Origin: Butyricicoccus_B sp017886875
GTDB lineage: Bacteria > Bacillota > Clostridia > Oscillospirales > Butyricicoccaceae
Reading direction: 5' to 3'
DNA: 64,000 nt
Assembly (NCBI GenBank): GCA_963931655.1
Contig: OZ007036.1
Span: 496,001-560,000, forward strand
The notes under the pieces were generated by a model that did no database searches, had not been told where the DNA came from, and was given only the letters and a program-made list of their open reading frames with translations. Of the stretch, positions 51,219 through 59,285 are shown one piece after another. The translations under genes and the position numbers were made by a program. The number at the start of each line of letters is the position of its first letter. Position 1 is the stretch's first letter.

Positions 51219-52059
51219 CTTTTAACATCTCCTCTACATACGCTGGCAAATAGAAAGCACCTTTATGCAGCGTTGTTGTATAATACTTACAAGGAATAGA
51301 ATACATATTCCATGTAGTTTCTTTTAAATCTTTTAATGGGTGGTATTTTTTAGATGCAAAGCCAAAAAGCCAATGACCAGATGGATAAGTTGGTATATGT
51401 GCTTGATATACTCTGCTTATTGGGAAAGACTCAACTATACGTTTATGAGCTCTTTGCATAGCGGTAGCATCTGCATCATAAAATGGGCTTTCATGCTGAT
51501 TTACCATAATACCATCTTCTTTAAGAGCCTTATAGCAGTTACCATAAAACTCTCTTGTGAATAATCCCTCTCCAGGGCCAAATGGGTCAGTAGAATCAAC
51601 AATAATTAAATCATACTCATTTTCACGAGAACGCACAAACTTCAGTCCATCTTCATAGTGTATTGTAAGTCTTTCATCGTGAAATCTACAAGCAGTTTTA
51701 GGTAAATATTTCTTACATACCTCAACAACTAATGGGTCAATCTCTACCATGTCTATATGTTCTATATTATGATATTGTGTAAGCTCACGCACAACACCAC
51801 CATCACCAGCACCAATAACAAGCACCTTTTTTACATTTGGGTGTACTGCCATAGGCACATGAGTAATCATTTCATGATAAATAAACTCATCTTTTTCAGT
51901 AAGCATCATATAGCCATCAAGAGCTAAAAATCTGCCAAACTCTGGAGAATCAAAAACATCTATTCTCTGAAATTCGCTTTTCCCGCTATAAAGTTGGCGG
52001 TCTACTTTAATAGACAATTTTACATTAGGGGTATGTGCCTCAGAAAACCAAAAATCCAC
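51199..52059 (-). CDS. speE: Spermidine synthase
   Basis: Aminopropyltransferase using decarboxylated AdoMet and putrescine. 286 residues; LYSGKSEFQRIDVFDSPEFG at the N-terminus, VLVIGAGDGGVVREL for cofactor binding, and the catalytic DLIIVDSTDPFGPGEGLFT. Start codon is GTG 52059, with AGAGGTG 5 bases upstream. Bacillus-type speE-speB order is conserved. Confidence 0.94.
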   Translation of the reverse strand: MDFWFSEAHTPNVKLSIKVDRQLYSGKSEFQRIDVFDSPEFGRFLALDGYMMLTEKDEFIYHEMITHVPMAVHPNVKKVLVIGAGDGGVVRELTQYHNIEHIDMVEIDPLVVEVCKKYLPKTACRFHDERLTIHYEDGLKFVRSRENEYDLIIVDSTDPFGPGEGLFTREFYGNCYKALKEDGIMVNQHESPFYDADATAMQRAHKRIVESFPISRVYQAHIPTYPSGHWLFGFASKKYHPLKDLKETTWNMYSIPCKYYTTTLHKGAFYLPAYVEEMLKDVESEC

Positions 52060-52061
52060 TT

Positions 52062-53519
52062 TTACACCTCTTTCAGTACATTTAATCGCTCAATTTGTGC
52101 ATCTTCTGGACCTGTCATAGAACAGCCCTTTTCTTTTGCGTATTTAATATAATCTAAAATTGGCTGTGTTATTTTCTCACCTGGAGTTAAAATTGGTATT
52201 CCTGGTGGATAACACATAACAAATTCGCTACAAACTCTGCCCGCTGTTTTCTCTATTGGCAATGACTCATGTTTTGCATAAAATGCCTCTTGTGGAGAAA
52301 CTGCAACTTCTGGGTCAATATATTCATGCTCCATAAGTCCTGTTTTATCAGATTTAGCAAAACGGCGTTTTACTTCAGCTAAAGCACCAACAAGCCTTTC
52401 TATCTCACGTTCTCTATCACCAATAGATAGATAAGCAAGTATATTACCTAAATCGCCAAACTCAATTTGTATATCATATTCATCTCTAAGTAAGTCATAT
52501 ACTTCAATACCTGCAAGGCCAATATCAAGAGTATTAACAGACAACTTTGTTGTATCAAAATCATAGATACTATCGCCATTTATAAGTTCTTTTGAGAAAG
52601 CATAGTATCCACCGATTGCATTTATTTCATTTCGTGCATAATCTGCAAGCTGAGAAACTCTAGCGAAAGCTTCTTTACCTCTAAGAGCTAAATTTCTTCT
52701 TGAAATATCAAGCGAACTTAAAAGCAAATATGAACCACTTGTAGTCTGAGTTAAATTTATAATCTGCCTTATATGACCTTCACTCATAGATTTATTAGCA
52801 AGTAAAAGTGATGATTGTGTAAGACTGCCGCCTGATTTATGCATAGATACAGCTGCCATATCTGCACCCGCTTTCATAGCTGACACAGGTAAGTTTTCAC
52901 CAAAGTAAAAATGTGTGCCATGAGCTTCATCTGCAAGACATAACATATTATTATCATGTGCTAGTTTTACAATAGAGCGTAAATCCGAACAAATACCATA
53001 ATATGTTGGATTATTTACCAGAACAGCCTTTGCATCTGGATTTTCTTTTATAGCCTTTTCTACATCTTTGACACTCATACCAAGAGGTATACCAAGTCGC
53101 TCATCACAAGCGGGATTTACATATACAGGAACTGCACCACAAAGCACTAACGCTCCCATAACGCTACGATGTACATTTCTAGGAAGAATAATTTTCTCTC
53201 CTCTAGCTACAACCGAAAGTACCATACTTTGAACGGCTGAAGTAGTACCACCAACCATTAAAAATGCATGAGCCGCACCAAACGCTTCAGCAGCTAAAAT
53301 TTCCGCATCTCTTATAACTGAAATCGGGTGACAAAGATTATCAAGCGGTTTCATAGAATTAACGTCCATCTGAACACAGGTCTCCCCTAACAGTGCTGCG
53401 AGCTCTGGATTTCCTCGACCTCTTTTGTGTCCTGGCACATCAAATGGAACTACACGCATTTTACGAAAACGCTCTAAAGCCTCGTAAATAGGTGCTTGTT
53501 CCTGTGTTAATTTCTTCAT
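52062..53519 (-). CDS. speA: Arginine (or lysine/ornithine) decarboxylase, short fold-I type
   Basis: PLP decarboxylase of 485 residues, the short Bacillus SpeA/Cad form. Motifs: VPFDVPGHKRGRGNPEL, FLMVGGTTSAVQSMVL, CLADEAHGTHFYFG and the PLP-lysine segment VSMHKSGGSLTQSS. Family members act on arginine, lysine or ornithine; the nearby agmatinase favours arginine. ATG 53519 has AAGGTG 7 nt upstream and is chosen over ATG 53525. It follows speD with overlapping codons. Confidence 0.9.
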   Translation of the reverse strand: MKKLTQEQAPIYEALERFRKMRVVPFDVPGHKRGRGNPELAALLGETCVQMDVNSMKPLDNLCHPISVIRDAEILAAEAFGAAHAFLMVGGTTSAVQSMVLSVVARGEKIILPRNVHRSVMGALVLCGAVPVYVNPACDERLGIPLGMSVKDVEKAIKENPDAKAVLVNNPTYYGICSDLRSIVKLAHDNNMLCLADEAHGTHFYFGENLPVSAMKAGADMAAVSMHKSGGSLTQSSLLLANKSMSEGHIRQIINLTQTTSGSYLLLSSLDISRRNLALRGKEAFARVSQLADYARNEINAIGGYYAFSKELINGDSIYDFDTTKLSVNTLDIGLAGIEVYDLLRDEYDIQIEFGDLGNILAYLSIGDREREIERLVGALAEVKRRFAKSDKTGLMEHEYIDPEVAVSPQEAFYAKHESLPIEKTAGRVCSEFVMCYPPGIPILTPGEKITQPILDYIKYAKEKGCSMTGPEDAQIERLNVLKEV

Positions 53520-53521
53520 AC

Positions 53522-54292
53522 TCATTCACCTTGGCTATAAATATTTCTACCACTAAAAATTTCTATCATTTCTTTTCTAAGGTTGTGCATAATATCAAGA
53601 CGAACCTTAGGCGGTAATTCATACGCATCTGTTTTAAATAGATAATTTTGTAAATCTATATCCTTAACCATCATTCTTGTGTGGAATAGGTTAGAACCAT
53701 AAACATTTATATCAACTGCATCATATTTTCTTAAAGTTTTAGGGTCAATATAATCCTGAATTGATGCAATTTTATGGTCTAAAAACAGTTTTTGACCGTT
53801 CACATCTCTTGTGAAACCTCTTACACGATAATCCATAGTTATAATATCGGAGTCAAATGAACCGATAAGATAATCAAGTGTAGAAAGCGGAGTAATTTCG
53901 CCACAAGTTGCAACATCTATATCTACTCTAAAAGTTGCAAGACATGTTTCTGGGTGATACTCTGGGTAAGTATGAACAGTCACATGGCTTTTATCAAGAT
54001 GTGCTACTTGAGTTTCCCCTACTGGCACCATAGTTTGCTCAGCAATAAGCAAAGTCACAGATGCACCTTGAGGGTCAAAATCCTGTTTTGATATATTAAG
54101 CACATTAGCACCAATCATATCTGTGAGATTAGTTAAAATTTTTGTAAGACGTTCTGAGTTATATTGCTCATCAATATAAGCTATATAGTCTATTTGTTCT
54201 CTTGGTGTTTTAGCATAGCATACATCATATATGTTAAAACTAAGAGCTTTTGTTAAATTATTAAATCCATATAATTTAAGTTTCTGTTCCAC
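53522..54292 (-). CDS. speD: S-adenosylmethionine decarboxylase proenzyme, E. coli-type
   Basis: Pyruvoyl enzyme supplying the aminopropyl donor for SpeE. 256 residues of the long class 1A (E. coli) form rather than the short Bacillus form. VAHLDKSHVTVHTYPEYHPE holds the Lys-Ser autocleavage site; KLKLYGFNNLTKALSFNIYD is the conserved N-terminus. The frame reaches 54328, but GTG 54292 with GGAGGG exactly 7 nt upstream matches the E. coli start. First gene of the operon, just past an attenuator-like terminator. Confidence 0.94.
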   Translation of the reverse strand: MEQKLKLYGFNNLTKALSFNIYDVCYAKTPREQIDYIAYIDEQYNSERLTKILTNLTDMIGANVLNISKQDFDPQGASVTLLIAEQTMVPVGETQVAHLDKSHVTVHTYPEYHPETCLATFRVDIDVATCGEITPLSTLDYLIGSFDSDIITMDYRVRGFTRDVNGQKLFLDHKIASIQDYIDPKTLRKYDAVDINVYGSNLFHTRMMVKDIDLQNYLFKTDAYELPPKVRLDIMHNLRKEMIEIFSGRNIYSQGE

Positions 54293-54309
54293 ACAGGCTC
54301 CCTCCACTA

Positions 54310-54353
54310 AAAAAATAAAAAAACGCAAGCAACGTGATGTTCATTGCTTGCGT
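54310..54353 (-). terminator. Intrinsic terminator in the leader, directly upstream of speD
   Basis: Minus strand 10-bp stem ACGCAAGCAA/TTGCTTGCGT (54353-54344 with 54332-54323), 11-nt loop, then TTTTTTTATTTTTTT. Only about 18 bases remain before the speD start, so read-through decides expression of the whole operon. This is the expression platform of the leader. Confidence 0.88.
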
Positions 54354-54666
54354 ATATCGTCAAGTTAAGGAAATGAATACATTATCATTTCATAGAGGGA
54401 AATGTTGGAGCAGAGTCTATATAGCAAATATTTCACTTTTACTACTCTTATTGACGTTTTCACAAGCCTTATGTGCACACGTTGCACACTGGTTATAAAG
54501 TAACCAACTTATAAAATTTGAGTTTCTACTCAATCAATAAAGGCAACAAAAAAAGTTGCCATTCGGCAGTTGACCCGGCTGTCCGCATGGCCTTGACTCG
54601 CTTACGAGTGGTCAGAAAATATTTGCATGAAAGATAACAGCACTGCTGCACCTCATATCATACTAA
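54354..54666 (-). ncRNA. Large structured leader RNA of the polyamine operon (candidate riboswitch, class unassigned)
   Basis: Minus strand RNA from about 54666. Outer helix: AUGAGGUGCAG (54656-54646) with CUGCUCCAACAU (54413-54402), interrupted by mismatches. Inner helix: GCAAAUAUUU (54626-54617) with AAAUAUUUGC (54433-54424), 10-11 bp perfect. Inside are hairpins ACUCG/CGAGU (54596-54609), GGCAAC/GUUGCC with a U7 loop (54542-54560), UUGAGU/ACUCAA (54518-54533), UGGUUA/UAACCA (54490-54506) and GUGCA/UGCAC (54473-54487). GCCAU (upstream) can alternatively pair with AUGGC, competing with GGCAAC/GUUGCC. A CUGCCGAAUGGC segment recalls the lysine riboswitch core, but the rest does not fit. Confidence 0.65.
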
Positions 54667-54672
54667 CAATAT

Positions 54673-54700
54673 ATTATACTTACACAAATAATATTGTCAA
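54673..54700 (-). promoter_or_regulatory. Polyamine operon promoter
   Basis: Minus strand consensus TTGACA (54700-54695), 16-nt spacer, TATAAT (54678-54673); start near 54666. The rest of the gap to 54848 is AT-rich and holds the ribosome site GGAGGAAAG of the next rightward gene. Confidence 0.85.
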
Positions 54701-54848
54701 GACGTTTTTCCCGCTTAATCGCAAATTTTCGTATACATTACGTTTTTTTCTAGTGATTATTACATATACTAAAAATACATATAATCTACATTTATTTTTA
54801 ATGTATTTTATGGTATCATTTATTTAAAATGCGTTTTGGAGGAAAGTT

Positions 54849-55460
54849 ATGAAAAAAAGAATATTTTCAATTCTTCTTGCTTGTTTTATGGTAACTACAC
54901 TTTTAACTGGCTGTGGAGGAAATCAGCAACAAGAAGAAACAAAAAATGATGCTAACCTTTTATCTGGTAAACACACAGCGGAGATTGTGGTAAAAGATTA
55001 CGGAACAATAAAACTTGAACTTGATGCAGATACCGCACCAATAACCGTTACAAACTTTGTAAATCTTGCAAATGATGGTTTTTATAATGGTCTAACATTC
55101 CATAGGATTATAGATGGCTTTATGATACAAGGCGGTGACCCATTAGGCAACGGCACAGGCGGTTCTGATACCAATATCAAAGGCGAATTTGAACAAAATG
55201 GCGTTAAAAATGATATTTCTCATGTACGTGGCGTAATCTCTATGGCTCGTTCACAAGACAATGATAGCGCAAGCAGTCAATTTTTTATTGTACAAGCAGA
55301 CTCAACATATCTTGATGGACAATATGCCGCATTTGGTCATGTTACAGAAGGTATGGAAGTTGTTGATGCTATATGTGAAAAAATGACTGGACTTGGTCTC
55401 AGCGACTCTATCCCTGCTGAAAATCAACCTGTTATTGAAACTATAACTATTATAGAGTAA
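54849..55460 (+). CDS. Cyclophilin-type peptidyl-prolyl isomerase lipoprotein
   Basis: 203-residue secreted foldase. Signal sequence with lipobox LTGC, short Gln/Glu/Asn spacer, then a bacterial cyclophilin domain: PITVTNFVNLANDGFYNGLTFHRI, MIQGGDPLGNGTGGSD, SMARSQDNDSASSQFFI and GHVTEGMEVVDAI. It probably assists folding of exported proteins at the outer membrane face. GGAGG lies 7-8 bases before ATG 54849. Single-gene unit. Confidence 0.93.
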   Translation: MKKRIFSILLACFMVTTLLTGCGGNQQQEETKNDANLLSGKHTAEIVVKDYGTIKLELDADTAPITVTNFVNLANDGFYNGLTFHRIIDGFMIQGGDPLGNGTGGSDTNIKGEFEQNGVKNDISHVRGVISMARSQDNDSASSQFFIVQADSTYLDGQYAAFGHVTEGMEVVDAICEKMTGLGLSDSIPAENQPVIETITIIE

Positions 55461-55465
55461 AATTT

Positions 55466-55500
55466 AGCTGTACAGTTTATACTGTACAGCTTTTCTTATT
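55466..55500 (+). terminator. Terminator after cyclophilin gene
   Basis: 11-bp stem AGCTGTACAGT (55466-55476)/55481-55491 with TTAT loop and TTTTCTTATTTT tail. Confidence 0.85.
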
Positions 55501-55516
55501 TTGGAGGTTTAAAATT

Positions 55517-56374
55517 ATGGAATATATAACTAAAGATTTTGTCAAAACGCTTATAAAACCTAGAGAGCAAGAAACCAATAAAAATCATTATGGGCGTGTG
55601 CTTGCTATATGTGGCTGTATGGGCTATACTGGTGCGGCATATTTTGCTTCACAGGCTGCTGTTAAAACTGGAAGTGGTGTTGTGACACTTGCTGTACCTA
55701 ACGCTATATATCCTATACTAGCAAGCAAATTAAACGAACCTGTTATACGTCCTATAACTTGTGATACCAGCGGCAAATTCTGCCTTAATTCTTTTGATGA
55801 GCTTTATGAACTTGCAAATCATGCCGATTGTGTGCTTATTGGCTGTGGGCTTGGTCGTTCAGATGAGCTTGATTTATTGGTGCACAAGCTTGTTTTATCA
55901 CTCTCCTGCCCTATTGTTTTAGATGCAGATGGCATAAATGCATTTTCTGGGCATATAGATTTACTGAGTAAATCTAATGCTCAAATTGTATTAACACCAC
56001 ATTATGGAGAGTTTAAGCGTCTTTCTTTATTAGAACCAACTATACAAAATGCGATAAAATTTTGTCAGCAAACAAACACAACTGTGCTTTTAAAGAGTCA
56101 TCGAACAAATGTTCTTAATGCGTCTAAATGTCATTTTCAAAACACAACAGGCAATGCAGGAATGGCTAAAGGCGGTAGTGGCGATGTTTTATCTGGTATA
56201 ATACTATCACTTATAGGTCAAGGTCTATCCCCTTTCGATGCTGCTTGTGTAGGTGCGTGGCTTCATGGTGCTGCTGGTGATATATCTGCAAAACAGTTCG
56301 GACAATATTCTATGACTCCAAGTGATATACTAAATAATATTTGGGCAGTTATGCTTGATATTGTAGGGTGCTAA
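55517..56374 (+). CDS. nnrD: ADP-dependent NAD(P)H-hydrate dehydratase
   Basis: Repairs damaged hydrated NADH/NADPH. 285-residue ribokinase-like enzyme: GRVLAICGCMGYTGAAYFAS at the N-terminus, IVLDADGINAF, LTPHYGEFKRL and the anion-hole motif TGNAGMAKGGSGDVLSGI. The NnrE epimerase domain often fused in other bacteria is absent. GGAGG 8 nt before ATG 55517. Probably co-transcribed with the next two genes. Confidence 0.94.
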   Translation: MEYITKDFVKTLIKPREQETNKNHYGRVLAICGCMGYTGAAYFASQAAVKTGSGVVTLAVPNAIYPILASKLNEPVIRPITCDTSGKFCLNSFDELYELANHADCVLIGCGLGRSDELDLLVHKLVLSLSCPIVLDADGINAFSGHIDLLSKSNAQIVLTPHYGEFKRLSLLEPTIQNAIKFCQQTNTTVLLKSHRTNVLNASKCHFQNTTGNAGMAKGGSGDVLSGIILSLIGQGLSPFDAACVGAWLHGAAGDISAKQFGQYSMTPSDILNNIWAVMLDIVGC

Positions 56375-56403
56375 TTCTCTCCTTTTAAAAAGGAGCTGAT
56401 ATT

Positions 56404-56985
56404 TTGAAAAAGAAATTATGTATGTTATCTTTGCTTATTTTGCTTTGTGGCTGTAATATAAACCAAGATAATATAGAAAAATCTGCTGATAAAATCAAGC
56501 AAACATATTCTGATTTATCTGATTTTGAAACAGAAATAAAATTTCTTTGCGATTCTGGGCAATCTATACTAGAATATGACTGCAAATTTGAGTATAATAA
56601 GGAGTATGGTCAAACCTTGACTATTGAAAATCCGAACTCATTATCAGGTATTGTAATAAACAGTACAGGTACTTCTAAAGATAATATAACTATAAACTAT
56701 AATGATACTGTGCTTGACTTTGATATATCGGCACAATTCGGCACATCTCCCGCTGATTTTATGCCTAATCTTATTGCAACTCTTATAAATAATGAACCTG
56801 ATGAAGTTTGGAAAGAAATACAATCTGGTCAAAAGCTTTTAGTTGCAAGATATGAAACTATAACTGATGAAAAACCTATAACAAGTCAAGTTTGGCTTTA
56901 TGAAACCACTCTTTTACCTATGTATGCCGAAGTTTACACAGATGGAGAGCGAGTTTTGCAAGCATTTTTTAATAAAACTAATTAA
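56404..56985 (+). CDS. Lipoprotein, possible GerS-like germination protein
   Basis: 193-residue lipoprotein (lipobox LCGC after MKKKLCMLSLLIL). The rest is beta-rich: YDCKFEYNKEYGQTLTIENPN, VWKEIQSGQKLLVARYET, then SQVWLYETTLLPMYAEVYTDGERV, the latter very like LolA/outer-membrane-lipoprotein-sorting folds. In C. difficile the spore germination lipoprotein GerS, of similar size and fold, is encoded next to alanine racemase alr2, the same arrangement as here. Identity as GerS is inferred from fold, size and context. Start is TTG 56404, 8 nt after AAGGAG. Confidence 0.7.
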   Translation: MKKKLCMLSLLILLCGCNINQDNIEKSADKIKQTYSDLSDFETEIKFLCDSGQSILEYDCKFEYNKEYGQTLTIENPNSLSGIVINSTGTSKDNITINYNDTVLDFDISAQFGTSPADFMPNLIATLINNEPDEVWKEIQSGQKLLVARYETITDEKPITSQVWLYETTLLPMYAEVYTDGERVLQAFFNKTN

Positions 56986-57007
56986 ACCAAAAGGTCGTGT
57001 AAATTAT

Positions 57008-58135
57008 ATGCAACAAAATAACCATCGCACATGGGCAGAAATTGATTTAAGTGCTATTGAGCATAATTTTAAAGAAATTCAAAAACATGTTGGAAATTGT
57101 CCTATAATGGGTATAATCAAAGCTGATGCTTATGGACATGGTAGTTTTCGTGTGGCTCAATGTTTAGCTAAAGCTGGTGTTTCGTATTTTGCAGTAGCTA
57201 CTGTAAGCGAGGCAATCGAGCTTAGAGAGCAAGGAGTTACACTTCCAATTATGATTTTAGGTTATGTTGGTGATGAAGATGCTTATCTTATCGCACGTTA
57301 TGACATAGCTGTTCCTGTTTATGATAGTGAAACTGCACTGGTTTTTTCGGGTGCAGCACAAAAAGAAGGAAAACCAATTCGTATACATTTTGCACTTGAT
57401 ACAGGCATGACACGTATAGGCTTTCCTGCCCGTCATGTAGATGAAACTGTAAACGAAATTTTAAATCTTTCCAAACTTGAAGGTCTTATTATTGAGGGTA
57501 TGTTCACTCATTTTGCAGTAGCTGATACTGTTGATGGTTCAGATTTTACACATAAACAAATGGAAGAATTTCATATGATTGCACAAAAACTCGAACAAGC
57601 GGGTTTAAATATTCCACTTAAACATTGTGCAAACAGTGGCGGTGTGCTACAATATAAAGAAGGATATTATGATATGGTTCGTGCAGGAATAATATTATAT
57701 GGTTACTATCCGGATACTTCTTTACCTCGCACACTTGACCTTCGCCCTGCAATGCGTATTAAAGCTCGTGTCGTTCAAGTGCGTGATGTTGAAGAAGGTC
57801 GAACTGTTAGTTATGGTCGCACTTACCTTGTAAAGCACCCTATAAAAGAAGCTGTTATTTCTATAGGCTATGCTGATGGTTATCTCCGCAGCGGCTCAGG
57901 TAATGTACATATATCTGTAAATGGTAAAAAAGCTTCTGTGCTTGGCAGGATTTGCATGGATATGTGTATGATTGAAGTGCCAAACGGTGTTGATTTAAAA
58001 CGTGGTGATGAGGTTACTATCTTTGGTGATAATCTTATCACAGCAGATGATGTGGCAATAGCTTCTGGCACTATATCCTATGAAGTGCTTTGTGCAGCAT
58101 CTGCTCGTGTGCCTCGTATCTACATAAATGGATAG
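57008..58135 (+). CDS. alr: Alanine racemase
   Basis: Interconverts L- and D-alanine for peptidoglycan. 375-residue PLP enzyme: N-terminal MGIIKADAYGHG with the PLP lysine, FALDTGMTRIGF, HCANSGGVLQY, MVRAGIILYGYYP and SYGRTYLV; the C-terminal beta domain contains the catalytic Tyr segment SIGYADGYLRS and ICMDMCMIEV. ATG 57008 gives the usual MQQNNHRTWAEIDLSAIEHN start; the frame extends upstream into the lipoprotein gene but that is rejected. Located between the GerS-like gene and mazF. Confidence 0.95.
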   Translation: MQQNNHRTWAEIDLSAIEHNFKEIQKHVGNCPIMGIIKADAYGHGSFRVAQCLAKAGVSYFAVATVSEAIELREQGVTLPIMILGYVGDEDAYLIARYDIAVPVYDSETALVFSGAAQKEGKPIRIHFALDTGMTRIGFPARHVDETVNEILNLSKLEGLIIEGMFTHFAVADTVDGSDFTHKQMEEFHMIAQKLEQAGLNIPLKHCANSGGVLQYKEGYYDMVRAGIILYGYYPDTSLPRTLDLRPAMRIKARVVQVRDVEEGRTVSYGRTYLVKHPIKEAVISIGYADGYLRSGSGNVHISVNGKKASVLGRICMDMCMIEVPNGVDLKRGDEVTIFGDNLITADDVAIASGTISYEVLCAASARVPRIYING

Positions 58136-58173
58136 TTTAACCTTTTTATCCTCTGCTACATATAATGCCACAG

Positions 58174-58274
58174 GAAATGGTTTTTAATTTTTTCTATGCC
58201 ATTTCTTATAAACTCCCTCTTTAATGGGAAACATAGAGTTACAGGACTACTTAAACTCCTGAAATTCTTTCCAT
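58174..58274 (+). promoter_or_regulatory. Paired stem-loops in the alr-mazF gap
   Basis: GAAATGG (58174-58180)/CCATTTC (58199-58205) forms one hairpin. ATGG-G-AAA (58224-58231)/TTTCCAT (58268-58274) encloses CAGGA/TCCTG (58242-58261) in a second, ending one base before the CGGAG ribosome site of mazF. No T-run follows. Could restrict mazF translation. There is no antitoxin gene in this 154-bp gap. Confidence 0.4.
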
Positions 58275-58289
58275 CGGAGTGTGACAAAC

Positions 58290-58655
58290 GTGGATCATAA
58301 TATCAAACGAGGAGATATTTTTTATGCTGATTTAAGCCCCGTTGTGGGCAGCGAACAAGGCGGTATACGTCCGGTACTTATTGTCCAGAATAATGTCGGA
58401 AACAAATTCAGTCCTACTGTAATTGCTGCCGCCATCACCTCACAAGTAAACAAAACAAAAATGCCAACTCATATTGAGCTTGGTGCTAAATCCTTCGGTT
58501 TAACAAAGGATTCTATTGTATTAACCGAGCAGATTCGTACTCTGGACAAAAAGCGACTGCGTGAAAAAATGGGCTGTTTAGATGAAGCTCACATGCGTTC
58601 GGTTGATGAAGCCTTAGCAGTGAGTTTCGGTCTCGGAGTGCAGCCTACTGATTAA
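58290..58655 (+). CDS. mazF: MazF/NdoA-family endoribonuclease toxin
   Basis: 121-residue PemK/MazF toxin cutting mRNA at short motifs. IKRGDIFYADLSPVVGSEQGGIRPVLIVQNNVGNKFSPT is nearly identical in pattern to Bacillus NdoA, with the conserved Arg-Pro substrate loop, AAAITSQVNK and VLTEQIRTLDKKRL. GTG 58290 is 9-10 bases from GGAG; GTG 58281 is too close. In Bacillus and C. difficile an antitoxin gene (endoAI/mazE, about 93 codons) lies between alr and this toxin. Here the gap is too short and the toxin appears alone. Confidence 0.93.
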   Translation: MDHNIKRGDIFYADLSPVVGSEQGGIRPVLIVQNNVGNKFSPTVIAAAITSQVNKTKMPTHIELGAKSFGLTKDSIVLTEQIRTLDKKRLREKMGCLDEAHMRSVDEALAVSFGLGVQPTD

Positions 58656-58675
58656 AAACGAGGAGTTACCAAACG

Positions 58676-59275
58676 GTGAAAAACAAACGTAGATTTACAA
58701 TTACCGTCGGAGCTGTCCTTATGGTATGTATGCTTGCAACTGGCTATGCTGCTGTTGCTGCTGAATACGGCTCTGATTCAGACCCGCTTATTACTAAAAG
58801 CTATTTAGAGCAAGTTCTTACACCTTCTATTATAAGTTCTGCTGATAGTACAATAAAAAATCAAACCAATAGTTATCAATCTGCTATGGAGAGAAAAATA
58901 ATTGAACTTAGTCAAGCAATTGATAATAAAGTTGCATCTTTAGCTGCAAATCTTGCAAAAGATGATGAATTTGCTAAAAAGGTTGCAAATGCTGGAGGCG
59001 TAAGCAGTAATAGTGGTAATTGGGAAGTGCTTGAAGTTGACGCAAATTCATTCTTAAAGCTTGGATTAAACACTGAAATTATTATTCAGCGTGGTAGTGC
59101 AACATGTATAGAAAGTGCTGGCACTGGTCTTACCGATTTATCAGGCGGTTCTGTTCTTTGTGCAGATGAAAGTTTATCTATAAATCATAGATATATTGCA
59201 ACTACTAAAGGTGCAGGATTTAAAGCAAAAGAAACTGTTACAGTTTTAGTAGATGGTGAATATTCTATAGCATAA
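58676..59275 (+). CDS. Secreted coiled-coil protein of unknown function
   Basis: 199 residues beginning with GTG 58676 (GAGGAG about 10 nt upstream). Signal peptide or anchor (TITVGAVLMVCMLATGYAAVAA), an alpha-helical stretch from about 50 to 105 (QSAMERKIIELSQAIDNKVASLAANL) likely to form a coiled coil, then a compact C-terminal domain WEVLEVDANSF...LGLNTEIIIQRGSATCI...GLTDLSGG...ETVTVLVDGEYSIA. From memory this last domain recurs in uncharacterised secreted clostridial proteins, but I know no function. It starts 20 bases after mazF, so it may be co-transcribed. Confidence 0.8.
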   Translation: MKNKRRFTITVGAVLMVCMLATGYAAVAAEYGSDSDPLITKSYLEQVLTPSIISSADSTIKNQTNSYQSAMERKIIELSQAIDNKVASLAANLAKDDEFAKKVANAGGVSSNSGNWEVLEVDANSFLKLGLNTEIIIQRGSATCIESAGTGLTDLSGGSVLCADESLSINHRYIATTKGAGFKAKETVTVLVDGEYSIA

Positions 59276-59285
59276 TTTTTATTAT

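Noticed and set aside
54354..54666. Firm assignment of the speD leader as a lysine riboswitch
   Set aside because: Only GAGGUGC- and GCCGAA-like segments agree; the loop-E AGUA, the GGCUGAAAGG part and the P1 sequence are missing. Left as an unassigned structured leader.
58136..58289. Antitoxin gene between alr and mazF
   Set aside because: No start codon with ribosome site and sufficient open frame in any frame of the 154-bp gap.
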